Positions 1 through 6,398 of a DNA stretch of 14,643 nucleotides are shown piece by piece; positions within the stretch are counted from its first letter, which is position 1; each line of letters begins with the position of its first letter. Source of the DNA: an uncultured Clostridiaceae bacterium (lineage in GTDB: Bacteria; Bacillota; Clostridia; TANB77; CAG-508); the NCBI GenBank assembly GCA_958402495.1, contig CATXTS010000038.1, forward strand, positions 1 to 14,643. Reading direction: 5' to 3'. The position numbers and the translations under genes are program-made. Under the pieces are notes generated by a model, which did no database searches, had not been told where the DNA came from, and saw only the letters and a list, made by a program, of their open reading frames with translations.

Positions 1-33
1 CATACAACATAAAAAAATATGGAACAAGCAATC

Positions 34-70
34 AAGAGACTATCTAACATGAAAAGATAGTCTCTTTATA
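34..70 (+). terminator. Intrinsic terminator of an upstream gene
   Basis: A 12-base perfect stem (34-45 pairing with 55-66) closes a 9-base loop and runs into a T-rich stretch. No coding sequence is visible before it in the window, so it most likely ends a gene lying upstream of position 1. Confidence 0.8.
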
Positions 71-104
71 ATTCTAAAAAATATCGAAAAACAATAAAAA
101 AATA

Positions 105-133
105 TTGACAAACAAAAACAATAAAGATATACT
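105..133 (+). promoter_or_regulatory. Sigma-A-type promoter of the DUF2975 operon
   Basis: TTGACA at 105-110 and TATACT at 128-133 are separated by exactly 17 bases. Transcription would begin near 140, only a few bases before the palindromic leader at 143-204, giving a leader of about 80 bases before the ATG at 220. Confidence 0.8.
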
Positions 134-142
134 AAGAAAAAA

Positions 143-204
143 TGTCCATTCATATCTGTCCCCAATGGACAAAAATGTCCATCGGGACCAGGTACATATG
201 GACA
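143..204. repeat. 62-base imperfect palindrome with four phased boxes (operator or leader RNA)
   Basis: TGTCCAT occurs at 143-149 and 176-182, and its reverse complement ATGGACA at 165-171 and 198-204. Box spacing is 22, 11 and 22 bases, so all four lie on one face of the helix. The two 29-base halves (143-171 and 176-204) are near reverse complements around an AAAA centre. As RNA, the boxes can pair 1:2 plus 3:4, or 2:3 (with 1:4 outside), and box 4 ends just before the ribosome-binding site AAAGGTG at 206. It may be a cooperative operator for the Cro/CI-type regulator encoded downstream, a leader hairpin, or an inserted mobile palindrome; the sequence alone does not decide. Confidence 0.75.
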
Positions 205-219
205 GAAAGGTGATAAAAG

Positions 220-735
220 ATGAAGATTTTAGGGAAAAGGAGTTTATCTTCTGGGTTAAAAGTAGCTTTGATGGTTTTTTTGTGGATGGCAGTACTAATG
301 ATTATTGGTTCTAGTGTGTATGTAGCTATGGATTTAGATTTTATTGTGGATAGTTTTTTGCTAGGTGGTGTGATGCAAGTAATTTCTATGAGTATTTTAT
401 TAGTGTATTTGACAGAATTTCCGGCTACTATTTTAGTGTTTCAGTTTATGAAGATTTTTGGAAACTTGGAAAATGGTATGGTTTTTGATAGGGTTAATAC
501 CAATAGACTACGTAATAGTTATGTATGTTCTTTTGCCATTGCCAGTGTTTATTTCTTTTTGCTAATACTAGCTTGGGCTGTTTTAGGAAATGCTATGGGG
601 ATGCTTATGTGGAATTTTGTGGCACCTATTATTTTGTGTATAACGTTTATCATTTTTGGAACAGGTCTTTTAGTTTTAACGAAGATTTATGAAAGAGCGG
701 TGCAATATAAAGAAGAAAATGATTTGACAATATAG
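220..735 (+). CDS. DUF2975 family membrane protein
   Basis: This 171-residue protein has four hydrophobic segments, roughly residues 12-34, 42-75, 101-123 and 126-155. Between helices 2 and 3 it carries the short polar linker typical of DUF2975, with a Phe-Asp-x-x-Asn-x-x-Arg-Leu-Arg pattern near residues 86-96. Members of this family are small integral membrane proteins of unknown biochemical role, usually encoded immediately before a small Cro/CI-type regulator, exactly as here (the next gene starts 22 bases after the stop). The ATG at 220 follows AAAGGTGAT at a good distance. Expression should come from the promoter at 105-133 and may be controlled through the palindrome at 143-204. The family pairing suggests a membrane partner of a small regulator, but that role is inferred. 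Confidence 0.8.
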   Translation: MKILGKRSLSSGLKVALMVFLWMAVLMIIGSSVYVAMDLDFIVDSFLLGGVMQVISMSILLVYLTEFPATILVFQFMKIFGNLENGMVFDRVNTNRLRNSYVCSFAIASVYFFLLILAWAVLGNAMGMLMWNFVAPIILCITFIIFGTGLLVLTKIYERAVQYKEENDLTI

Positions 736-757
736 AAAGATAGAGGAGGAAAACAGG

Positions 758-967
758 ATGTCGATTATTGTAAATTTAGATGTGATGTTAGCTAAGCGAA
801 AGTTATCTTCTCAGGATTTAGCAGATAAAATAGGCATTACACCAGCAAATTTATCTATTTTAAAAACGAATAAAGGAAAGGCCATTCGTTTTTCTACTTT
901 AGATAAAATTTGTGAGATTCTAGAATGTACACCAGGTGATATTTTAGAGTATAGAAAGGATGGTTAA
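758..967 (+). CDS. Small Cro/CI-type helix-turn-helix regulator (YozG-like)
   Basis: A 69-residue protein made almost entirely of one XRE-type helix-turn-helix domain. Residues 18-37 give the pattern SSQDLADKIGIT followed by PANLSILK, the two DNA-contact helices, and the C-terminal part CEILECTPGDILEY is the usual fifth helix of the short YozG-like group. AGGAGG lies just before the ATG. It has no effector or dimerisation domain beyond the fold, so it probably binds DNA as a small dimer. It is co-transcribed between two membrane-protein genes. The phased inverted boxes at 143-204 in the operon leader are the obvious candidate binding sites, which would make the operon autoregulated; this is inference. 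Confidence 0.88.
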   Translation: MSIIVNLDVMLAKRKLSSQDLADKIGITPANLSILKTNKGKAIRFSTLDKICEILECTPGDILEYRKDG

Positions 968-971
968 GTAG

Positions 972-2093
972 ATGCAATTAATATGGATAGGGATTTTTTT
1001 GATATTTATGGTGGGACCTTTCATTTTAACAGCGATAAATTTGATTAATTTATTTAGTGCTAACAAAATTGCAGAAAATAAAATAGATGCTATCATTTTT
1101 ATAGCTGGTATAGCGCTAACCGTTATCTTATATAAGATACTTAGTTTTGAAGATTATGATAAACAATTGTATATAACTATGGGTGGTAACTTTGAAAGTA
1201 CTATTCATGCACCTATTTTCTCGCTGTCTATGCCGACGATAATAACAATTGCTTGGATTGCCATTATGTCCTATGTAATTTTACGTGTGAGGAAGTTAAA
1301 CCTGCCACCAATTGTGATTGTAGTTTGCTTATCTGGCATGCTGATAGGCTGTGGTTTGACGATTGTGTGGATAATCCAATTACTAAAACATATAGGTAAT
1401 ATAGAAATTGCGTATTTGACTATCTTTCCAGTGAATTATATTTTGTGTTCTATTCGTTTATGGTGGCAGATATTAAAAAGTGATAATACCAATACTAGAA
1501 AACCAAAAGCGTATAAGCATTTATTTTTCCAAAAGTGTTATTTGATTTTACAAGATAGTAAAAATTGGTCTTGGATAGCTATCATTTTAACCATTCCTTT
1601 TTTAATGTTAATTTTTATGATTTTAACTTTATTAGGACAACAGCCAGATAGCCTTATACAGGCTTTTACACAAACGAGTGATTGGCAGTTATCTACTAAA
1701 ATTTCACCACCACCTTTAGAAAAAGATGCCCATTATTTGTGTACGGTTTCTTTAAGAGGACATAGGAAGATTGTTAAACCTTTGCGCTATGGTATAAGAA
1801 GAGGGAATAAAATTGTAGTCAATAGGCAACTATGTGTAGCCAATGCCTTTGAAGATTTCATACAAGAGAAAACACCTAGATTCCATAAATGGATTCGCCA
1901 TATTTATGATACCTATGGGTATCCACTTTCAAAACATATTCGTACAGCCCTATTAGCAGATATGACCTATTGGTGTATGAAGCCATTAGAATACTTCTTT
2001 GTATTCGTTTTGTACTTATTGGATGTACATCCAGAGGACCGCATTGCTATACAATATTTACCAAAGAAAGAAGTGTTTAAATGTGAAGGTTAA
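972..2093 (+). CDS. Multi-pass membrane protein of unknown function (possibly DUF6688-like)
   Basis: A 373-residue protein starting 4 bases after the regulator stop, with AAAGGATGG as ribosome-binding site inside the end of the upstream gene, so the two are likely translationally linked. The first two thirds hold about six hydrophobic segments (near residues 3-25, 40-57, 83-104, 113-137, 145-165 and 200-222). After the last one comes a soluble, conserved-looking stretch from about residue 250: a Cys-x-Val-Ser-x-Arg-Gly-His motif, then Lys-Pro-x-Arg-Tyr-Gly and Val-Asn-Arg-Gln-Leu-x-Val-Ala-Asn-Ala-Phe-Glu. The dense Arg/His/Asn pattern looks like a functional site. It resembles what I recall of DUF6688 proteins, but I cannot confirm the family. 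No enzymatic activity can be assigned. No clear terminator follows. Confidence 0.7.
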   Translation: MQLIWIGIFLIFMVGPFILTAINLINLFSANKIAENKIDAIIFIAGIALTVILYKILSFEDYDKQLYITMGGNFESTIHAPIFSLSMPTIITIAWIAIMSYVILRVRKLNLPPIVIVVCLSGMLIGCGLTIVWIIQLLKHIGNIEIAYLTIFPVNYILCSIRLWWQILKSDNTNTRKPKAYKHLFFQKCYLILQDSKNWSWIAIILTIPFLMLIFMILTLLGQQPDSLIQAFTQTSDWQLSTKISPPPLEKDAHYLCTVSLRGHRKIVKPLRYGIRRGNKIVVNRQLCVANAFEDFIQEKTPRFHKWIRHIYDTYGYPLSKHIRTALLADMTYWCMKPLEYFFVFVLYLLDVHPEDRIAIQYLPKKEVFKCEG

Positions 2094-2108
2094 ATATATA
2101 TATTTGCT

Positions 2109-2288
2109 GTGAGCTATTTTATTAATTTCTTTTTATTCTCTTTGAATATGATAATTACTTCAGAACATTTGAAGAAAAAAGGAGAATTAGAAAAGATACA
2201 TAAAAGGGAAAAATGGATTGTATTCATGATAGTTTGGAATGGTACTTTAGTCTTATTAATTGGGGTATTAGGAATATATGGTACATAA
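2109..2288 (+). CDS. Doubtful small membrane ORF in the 2094-2394 gap
   Basis: The 300-base gap between the membrane protein and the penicillin-binding protein holds one suggestive reading frame. It begins at a GTG (2109) or an ATG (2148) and ends with TAA at 2286-2288, giving 59 or 46 residues. The product has a Lys/Glu-rich segment (EHLKKKGELEKIHKREK) followed by one hydrophobic helix of about 20 residues, which is the composition of a real small membrane protein. Neither start has a good ribosome-binding site, and the frame is the same as the upstream gene after its stop codon, so it could be a decayed remnant. The opposite strand offers nothing better. Confidence 0.3.
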   Translation: MSYFINFFLFSLNMIITSEHLKKKGELEKIHKREKWIVFMIVWNGTLVLLIGVLGIYGT

Positions 2289-2394
2289 AATTTTAGAAAA
2301 ATATATACAAATGATGAAATTAACGATATGATATAAATAGAAAAAATAGATTGCACTTTAGAAAAGTTTTAATAAGGAAAAGAGGGGGAAAAGT

Positions 2395-4437
2395 ATGCAA
2401 AAGAGTAAAAAGAAAGTTATCATCATAGGAATAGTATGTTTAATAGTAGCTATTGGGATAGGCTTTATAATATGGACCATGCAAAAACAAAAGGAATCGA
2501 ATCCAGAAGAGGTACTAAAAACCTACATGGCATGTGTTTTACAAAAAGATTATGAGCAAATGTATGCTTTATTAACACAGGCGAGTCAAGAGCAGATTAG
2601 TCTAGAAGAGTTTATTACGAAAAATAAAAATATTTACGAAGGAATAGAGATTAGTAAGTTAGAAATTAGTATTACGAAAACAAGTAAGGAAAAAGAAAAA
2701 GCAGAAATTATTTATGGTACTAATATGGAAACACTAGCCGGTCAAATTAGTTTTTCTAATACCGTAAATCTTACAAAAGATAAAGAACAACAGTATAAAA
2801 TAGATTGGTCTTCTACTTTAATTTTTCCAGATTTAAAAAAGGATTATACAGTACGTGTGCAAACCTTAGAAGCAACAAGAGGCAGTATTTTAGACAGAAA
2901 TGATAAGGTATTAGCAGGGCAGCAGACAGCTTCCTGGATTGGCTTAGTACCTGGTAAAATGAGTGAGGATAAAACAGCAGATATAACCAAGATTGCAGAA
3001 CTTTTAGATTTATCAGCAGAGTCTATTCAAAAAAGTTTACAAGCTTCCTATGTAAAAGAAGATACCTTTGTTCCTTTGAAAACCGTGCAAAAAGATAAGC
3101 AAGTATTAAAGGATGCTTTATTGCAAATTAAAGGAATTAAGATTACAGATACAAAAGCAAGGGTATACCCTTTAGAAAAAGCTTCTTCCCATTTAATTGG
3201 CTATGTACAAACGATTAGTGAAGAGGAATTAAAGGAAAAGAAGGACCAAGGGTATTCACAAGATAGTGTGATTGGTAAATCAGGATTAGAAAAATTATAT
3301 GAAGACCGTTTAAAAGCAACTAATGGTGTACAAATTGTAATTCAAGATACAAAGGGAAAACAAACAAAAATCTTAGCAAAAAAGAATTTGCAAAATGGAC
3401 AAGATATTAAATTAACAATAGATAGTCAGATACAACAAAAGTTATATGAGCAGTTTCAAGAAGATAAGAGTGCCTGTGTAGCTATGAACCCAAAAACAGG
3501 TGAAATTTTAGCATTAGTGAGTACACCTACTTTTGATTCTAATGATTTTAGTTTAGGCATGACAACAAATGAGTGGAATCGTTTATCACAAGATGAGAGT
3601 AAACCATTATATAATCGATACTTAGCAAGTTATGCACCAGGTTCTTCTTTTAAGCCAATTACGGGTGCAATAGGGTTATCTAATAAAGCTTTTACCGCTG
3701 AAGAGGATTTTGGAACTAGTGGATTAAAATGGCAAAAGGATAGTAGCTGGCAGGACTTCTTTGTAACGACATTAACTTCTTATAACGGACCTGCTAATTT
3801 ACAAAATGCTTTGATTTATTCAGATAATATTTATTTTGCAAAAGCAGCTTTAAAAATAGGAAAAGAAACTTTTGCTCAAAGTTTAGATAAAATTGGTTTT
3901 CATAGTAGGATTCCTTTTGAACAAGAATTGGCACAATCGACATATTCGAATACAAAGACATTTACAAATGAGACACAACTGGCAAATAGTGGTTATGGAC
4001 AAGGGCAAATGCTAGTTAATCCCATTCATATGGCTATGATATATGCTAGCTTTGTAAATGATGGAAATCTGATACAACCTTATTTAGAATATAGGACAGT
4101 GGCAAAGGCTAGTTATTATAAAGAAGGTGTCTTTACAAAAGAAGCAGCAAATACAATAAAAGAAGATTTAATACAAGTAATAGAAAATCCAAATGGAACA
4201 GCGCATAGTGCTAAAATAGAAGGGGCAACCTTGGCGGGAAAAACTGGAACTGCAGAGATAAAAAGTTCTAAAGAAGATACCCAAGGAACAGAAGTTGGTT
4301 GGTTTAATGCTTTTACAGCTGATGACCACGCCAAAAATCCGATGTTAATTATTAGTATGGTGGAAAATGTAAAAGGAAAAGGCGGTAGTCATTATTTACT
4401 TCCTAAAGTAAAAGCCGTATTTCAATCTGTCGAATAA
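2395..4437 (+). CDS. Class B penicillin-binding protein with MecA_N domain (PBP3/PBP2a-like transpeptidase)
   Basis: A 680-residue D,D-transpeptidase that cross-links peptidoglycan outside the membrane. Residues 7-29 form one membrane anchor. An NTF2-like MecA_N domain follows (about 36-150), then the dimerisation domain opening with TRGSILDRN (161-169). The transpeptidase domain has all three catalytic motifs: S417-S-F-K420 (nucleophile Ser417), S476-D-N478 and K616-T-G618. AGAGGGGG precedes the ATG. This is the domain order of B. subtilis PbpC and staphylococcal PBP2a, but that architecture is common in Bacillota and does not by itself show beta-lactam resistance; no mecR/mecI-type regulator is nearby. 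I find no convincing promoter in the AT-rich stretch before it. The epimerase gene follows after a 33-base gap, probably on the same transcript. Confidence 0.92.
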   Translation: MQKSKKKVIIIGIVCLIVAIGIGFIIWTMQKQKESNPEEVLKTYMACVLQKDYEQMYALLTQASQEQISLEEFITKNKNIYEGIEISKLEISITKTSKEKEKAEIIYGTNMETLAGQISFSNTVNLTKDKEQQYKIDWSSTLIFPDLKKDYTVRVQTLEATRGSILDRNDKVLAGQQTASWIGLVPGKMSEDKTADITKIAELLDLSAESIQKSLQASYVKEDTFVPLKTVQKDKQVLKDALLQIKGIKITDTKARVYPLEKASSHLIGYVQTISEEELKEKKDQGYSQDSVIGKSGLEKLYEDRLKATNGVQIVIQDTKGKQTKILAKKNLQNGQDIKLTIDSQIQQKLYEQFQEDKSACVAMNPKTGEILALVSTPTFDSNDFSLGMTTNEWNRLSQDESKPLYNRYLASYAPGSSFKPITGAIGLSNKAFTAEEDFGTSGLKWQKDSSWQDFFVTTLTSYNGPANLQNALIYSDNIYFAKAALKIGKETFAQSLDKIGFHSRIPFEQELAQSTYSNTKTFTNETQLANSGYGQGQMLVNPIHMAMIYASFVNDGNLIQPYLEYRTVAKASYYKEGVFTKEAANTIKEDLIQVIENPNGTAHSAKIEGATLAGKTGTAEIKSSKEDTQGTEVGWFNAFTADDHAKNPMLIISMVENVKGKGGSHYLLPKVKAVFQSVE

Positions 4438-4470
4438 AGTGGTATCATGAAAAAAGGAGAGGTGAATTTC

Positions 4471-5466
4471 ATGGTAAAAGTAGTGGTAACTGGTGCTAGT
4501 GGACATATTGGCTATGTTTTAGTAAAAAGGTTATTAGAAAGTAAACAATATGCAGTAAAAGCCTTTGTTTTAAAAGGAGAAAATATAGAACATTTAGAAC
4601 AATTAGGCGTTTCTATTATGTATGGAGATGTGAGAGATAAAGAAAGCCTAAAGGAAGCTTTTATAGGAGCAGATATTGTTTTTCATTTGGCTGGAATGAT
4701 TGAAATTGGTAATGGCAATAAAAAGAAAATGGAAGAAGTAAATCTGCAAGGAACGAAGAATGTATTAGAGGCTTGTATACAAACAAAAGTAAAACGTTTG
4801 GTATATACTAGTTCTGTACATGCGATACCTGAAAAGCCAAAGGGACAAGTTATGACAGAGACTAAAAATTTTTCTCCCGATTTGGTGAAAGGAAGTTATG
4901 CGAAAACAAAAGCGGCTGCTACAAAATATTTGTTAGAAAATTACCAAGGAAAAATAGAATTAGTCATTGTACATCCTTCCGGTGTCATTGGTCCATATGA
5001 GTATATACCTTCTAATTTAGGACAATTGGTAATGGATTGTGCCAATAAAAAAATTGGTGCCTATTTAGAAGGCGGTTATAATTTTGTAGATGTTAGAGAT
5101 GTGGCGCAAGGCATTATGCTAGCCGCACAAAAGGGAAAATCTGGTGAATGTTATATTTTAGCAGGGCATCAAGTAAGTGTAAGAAATCTAATGAAAATGA
5201 TAGAAGAAATTACAAAGGTACCAGCACCAAAGTTTAAAATAGCTAGATGGTTTGCTTACATAACAGGTGTGTTATCAGAGCTATATTCTAAGATAAGAAA
5301 GGAAAAGCCGCTATTTACTTCTTATGCCGTTTATACATTAGGTACTAATAGTAATTTTAGTAATGATAAGGCAATAAAAGAGCTTGGTTATCAGGTAAGA
5401 CCTATGGAAGAAACGTTAAAGGATACAATTACATGGCTAAAGGAAAATAACAAGATAAATCTCTAA
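4471..5466 (+). CDS. NAD(P)-dependent epimerase/dehydratase (extended SDR family)
   Basis: A 331-residue extended short-chain dehydrogenase. The N-terminal Rossmann motif is TGASGHIG (residues 7-14), an acidic GDVRD turn follows, then FHLAG, Ser114/Ser115, and the catalytic Y143-x-x-x-K147. Such enzymes oxidise or epimerise a nucleotide sugar, steroid-like or dihydroflavonol-like substrate; the substrate is not visible from sequence. The start is set by AAGGAGAGGTG at about 4454-4464, directly before the ATG at 4471; an in-frame ATG at 4447 would translate the ribosome-binding site itself and is rejected. It probably shares a transcript with the penicillin-binding protein gene, hinting at an envelope-sugar role, but that is only context. 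Confidence 0.88.
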   Translation: MVKVVVTGASGHIGYVLVKRLLESKQYAVKAFVLKGENIEHLEQLGVSIMYGDVRDKESLKEAFIGADIVFHLAGMIEIGNGNKKKMEEVNLQGTKNVLEACIQTKVKRLVYTSSVHAIPEKPKGQVMTETKNFSPDLVKGSYAKTKAAATKYLLENYQGKIELVIVHPSGVIGPYEYIPSNLGQLVMDCANKKIGAYLEGGYNFVDVRDVAQGIMLAAQKGKSGECYILAGHQVSVRNLMKMIEEITKVPAPKFKIARWFAYITGVLSELYSKIRKEKPLFTSYAVYTLGTNSNFSNDKAIKELGYQVRPMEETLKDTITWLKENNKINL

Positions 5467-5472
5467 AATGGA

Positions 5473-5501
5473 TTTACAATATAACCAGAAGATGCTATAA
5501 T
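5473..5501 (+). promoter_or_regulatory. Sigma-A-type promoter with extended -10
   Basis: TTTACA (5473-5478) and TATAAT (5496-5501) are 17 bases apart, and a TGC just before the -10 gives an extended -10 element. It would drive the small membrane protein gene at 5539. Confidence 0.75.
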
Positions 5502-5538
5502 CAGTAGGTTCTAAAAATACAAAAGAGGGGGCATAAGT

Positions 5539-5739
5539 ATGTTACTCGAAATTGGGGGAACAGTAGTGCTAATAATAACATTAATAGTGTTATATATTTT
5601 AGTAACCGTACGCTTTGAAGAACAGATTGATAAATGGTTGGATAAGCGGTTGCCAAAATGGATGACGCCAGGAAAGGTCGTTTTTATAGCGACAGTAATC
5701 GGAATAGCTGTTATGTTAGTAGGTGTATTTCACTACTAA
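5539..5739 (+). CDS. Two-helix membrane miniprotein of unknown function
   Basis: A 66-residue protein with two hydrophobic helices (about residues 5-24 and 46-64). They are joined by a charged amphipathic linker rich in Glu, Asp, Lys and Arg, containing a Trp-Leu-Asp-Lys-Arg-Leu-Pro-Lys-Trp segment. AGAGGGGG lies before the ATG, an extended -10 promoter sits just upstream, and an intrinsic terminator follows at once, so it is a single-gene transcription unit. That makes it a credible real gene in spite of its size. I do not recognise the family. The charged linker is likely cytoplasmic if both ends face out, but topology is inferred only. Confidence 0.7.
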   Translation: MLLEIGGTVVLIITLIVLYILVTVRFEEQIDKWLDKRLPKWMTPGKVVFIATVIGIAVMLVGVFHY

Positions 5740-5746
5740 CCAAAAG

Positions 5747-5777
5747 AAGGAGGCTGTGTTGCAATAGCTTCCTTTTT
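5747..5777 (+). terminator. Intrinsic terminator after the miniprotein
   Basis: AAGGAGGCT (5747-5755) pairs with AGCTTCCTT (5766-5774), with one G-U pair, a 10-base loop and a following T run. Confidence 0.75.
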
Positions 5778-5839
5778 CATTTATTTTAACTTTAAGTTAC
5801 CTTTAACGACAATTAAAATAGAATGTTAAATAAGATAAG

Positions 5840-5871
5840 AAAAACGATAGAAATATCTCTATCGCTTTTTT
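5840..5871. terminator. Bidirectional terminator (end of rnhA)
   Basis: CGATAGA (5845-5851) pairs with TCTATCG (5858-5864) around a 6-base loop. A run of A lies on the left and a run of T on the right, so it can terminate in both directions. The rnhA stop codon on the minus strand lies just to the right, so it most likely ends rnhA and backs up the terminator at 5747. Confidence 0.75.
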
Positions 5872-5875
5872 CTAT

Positions 5876-6311
5876 TTATAAACTTAAAATAGCGTTTCTA
5901 GCCAATTCATCACAACGATTGTTATAGGCATTATCACTATGGCCCTTGACTTTATGAAAGTTAATCGTATGTTTCGTAGTAAAATCATACAACTCTTTCC
6001 ATAATTCTTGATTCTTAACAGGGCTACCATCAGCCGTTTTCCATCCTTTTTTCATCCAATTATAAATCCAACCTTGTAAAAAAGCATTGACCACATAAGC
6101 ACTATCACTATAAACTTGCACATGACAAGGATATTTTAATAAACGTAAAGCTTGAATAACGGCTGTTAACTCCATAATATTATTCGTGGTTTCTTTTTGA
6201 CCACCAGAAATTTCTTTTTTATGCTCTCCATGCATTAAAATAGCACCCCAACCACCAGGTCCAGGATTTCCGTGAACAAGCACCATCTGTATAAATTGTA
6301 ACTTCTTCCAT
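5876..6311 (-). pseudogene. rnhA: Ribonuclease HI with a one-base frameshift
   Basis: RNase HI cuts the RNA strand of RNA-DNA hybrids. The gene starts at the ATG at 6311-6309 (minus strand), 8 bases after AAGGA, and reads MEEVTIYTDGACS, which contains the first catalytic Asp. One surplus base near 6272 then throws the frame off: unshifted translation ends after 30 residues at the stop at 6221-6219. Skipping that base restores GNPGPGGWGAI and the rest of the enzyme, including the Glu in IMELTAV, the Asp in VYSDSAYV and the Asp in KGHSDNAYNNRCDELA, about 144 residues in all, normal for the family. A start at 6328 in the downstream frame stays open but loses the first Asp and has no ribosome-binding site. 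It could be a true mutation, a sequencing error or, less likely, programmed +1 frameshifting at TCA-CGG. Confidence 0.9.
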
Positions 6312-6328
6312 AAATATTGTCCTTCCAT

Positions 6329-6357
6329 TTGTAATATTTTGCTTTTTATGCTATTAT
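6329..6357 (+). promoter_or_regulatory. Promoter of tmcAL
   Basis: TTGTAA (6329-6334) and TATTAT (6352-6357), 17 bases apart, precede the tmcAL ribosome-binding site. The -10 overlaps the -10 of the opposite promoter. Confidence 0.6.
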
Positions 6358-6381
6358 AGCAATAGAGGAAAAAATATACAA
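6353..6381 (-). promoter_or_regulatory. Promoter of rnhA, sharing its -10 with the tmcAL promoter
   Basis: Read on the minus strand, TTGTAT (6381-6376) and TATAAT (6358-6353) are 17 bases apart and face rnhA. The -10 lies inside the near-palindrome GCTATTATAGC (6350-6360) that also supplies the -10 of tmcAL. Confidence 0.65.
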
Positions 6382-6398
6382 GAGGAAGGGGAAAAGTC

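Noticed and set aside
105..314. A 69-codon frame starting with a TTG over the promoter and leader palindrome
   Set aside because: It begins inside the -35 element, has no ribosome-binding site, and overlaps the well-supported DUF2975 gene in another frame.
2114..2356. An 80-codon minus-strand frame in the gap before the penicillin-binding protein
   Set aside because: Its Phe/Ile/Lys-rich product is what AT-rich non-coding DNA gives; it has no ribosome-binding site, and the opposite strand has a more protein-like frame.
2395..4437. Beta-lactam resistance gene mecA
   Set aside because: Domain order is shared with housekeeping PBP3-type proteins, and no mecR/mecI or mobile element is nearby.
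4447..4470. Upstream ATG of the epimerase gene
   Set aside because: It would translate the AAGGAGAGGTG ribosome-binding site; the Rossmann motif starts right after the ATG at 4471.
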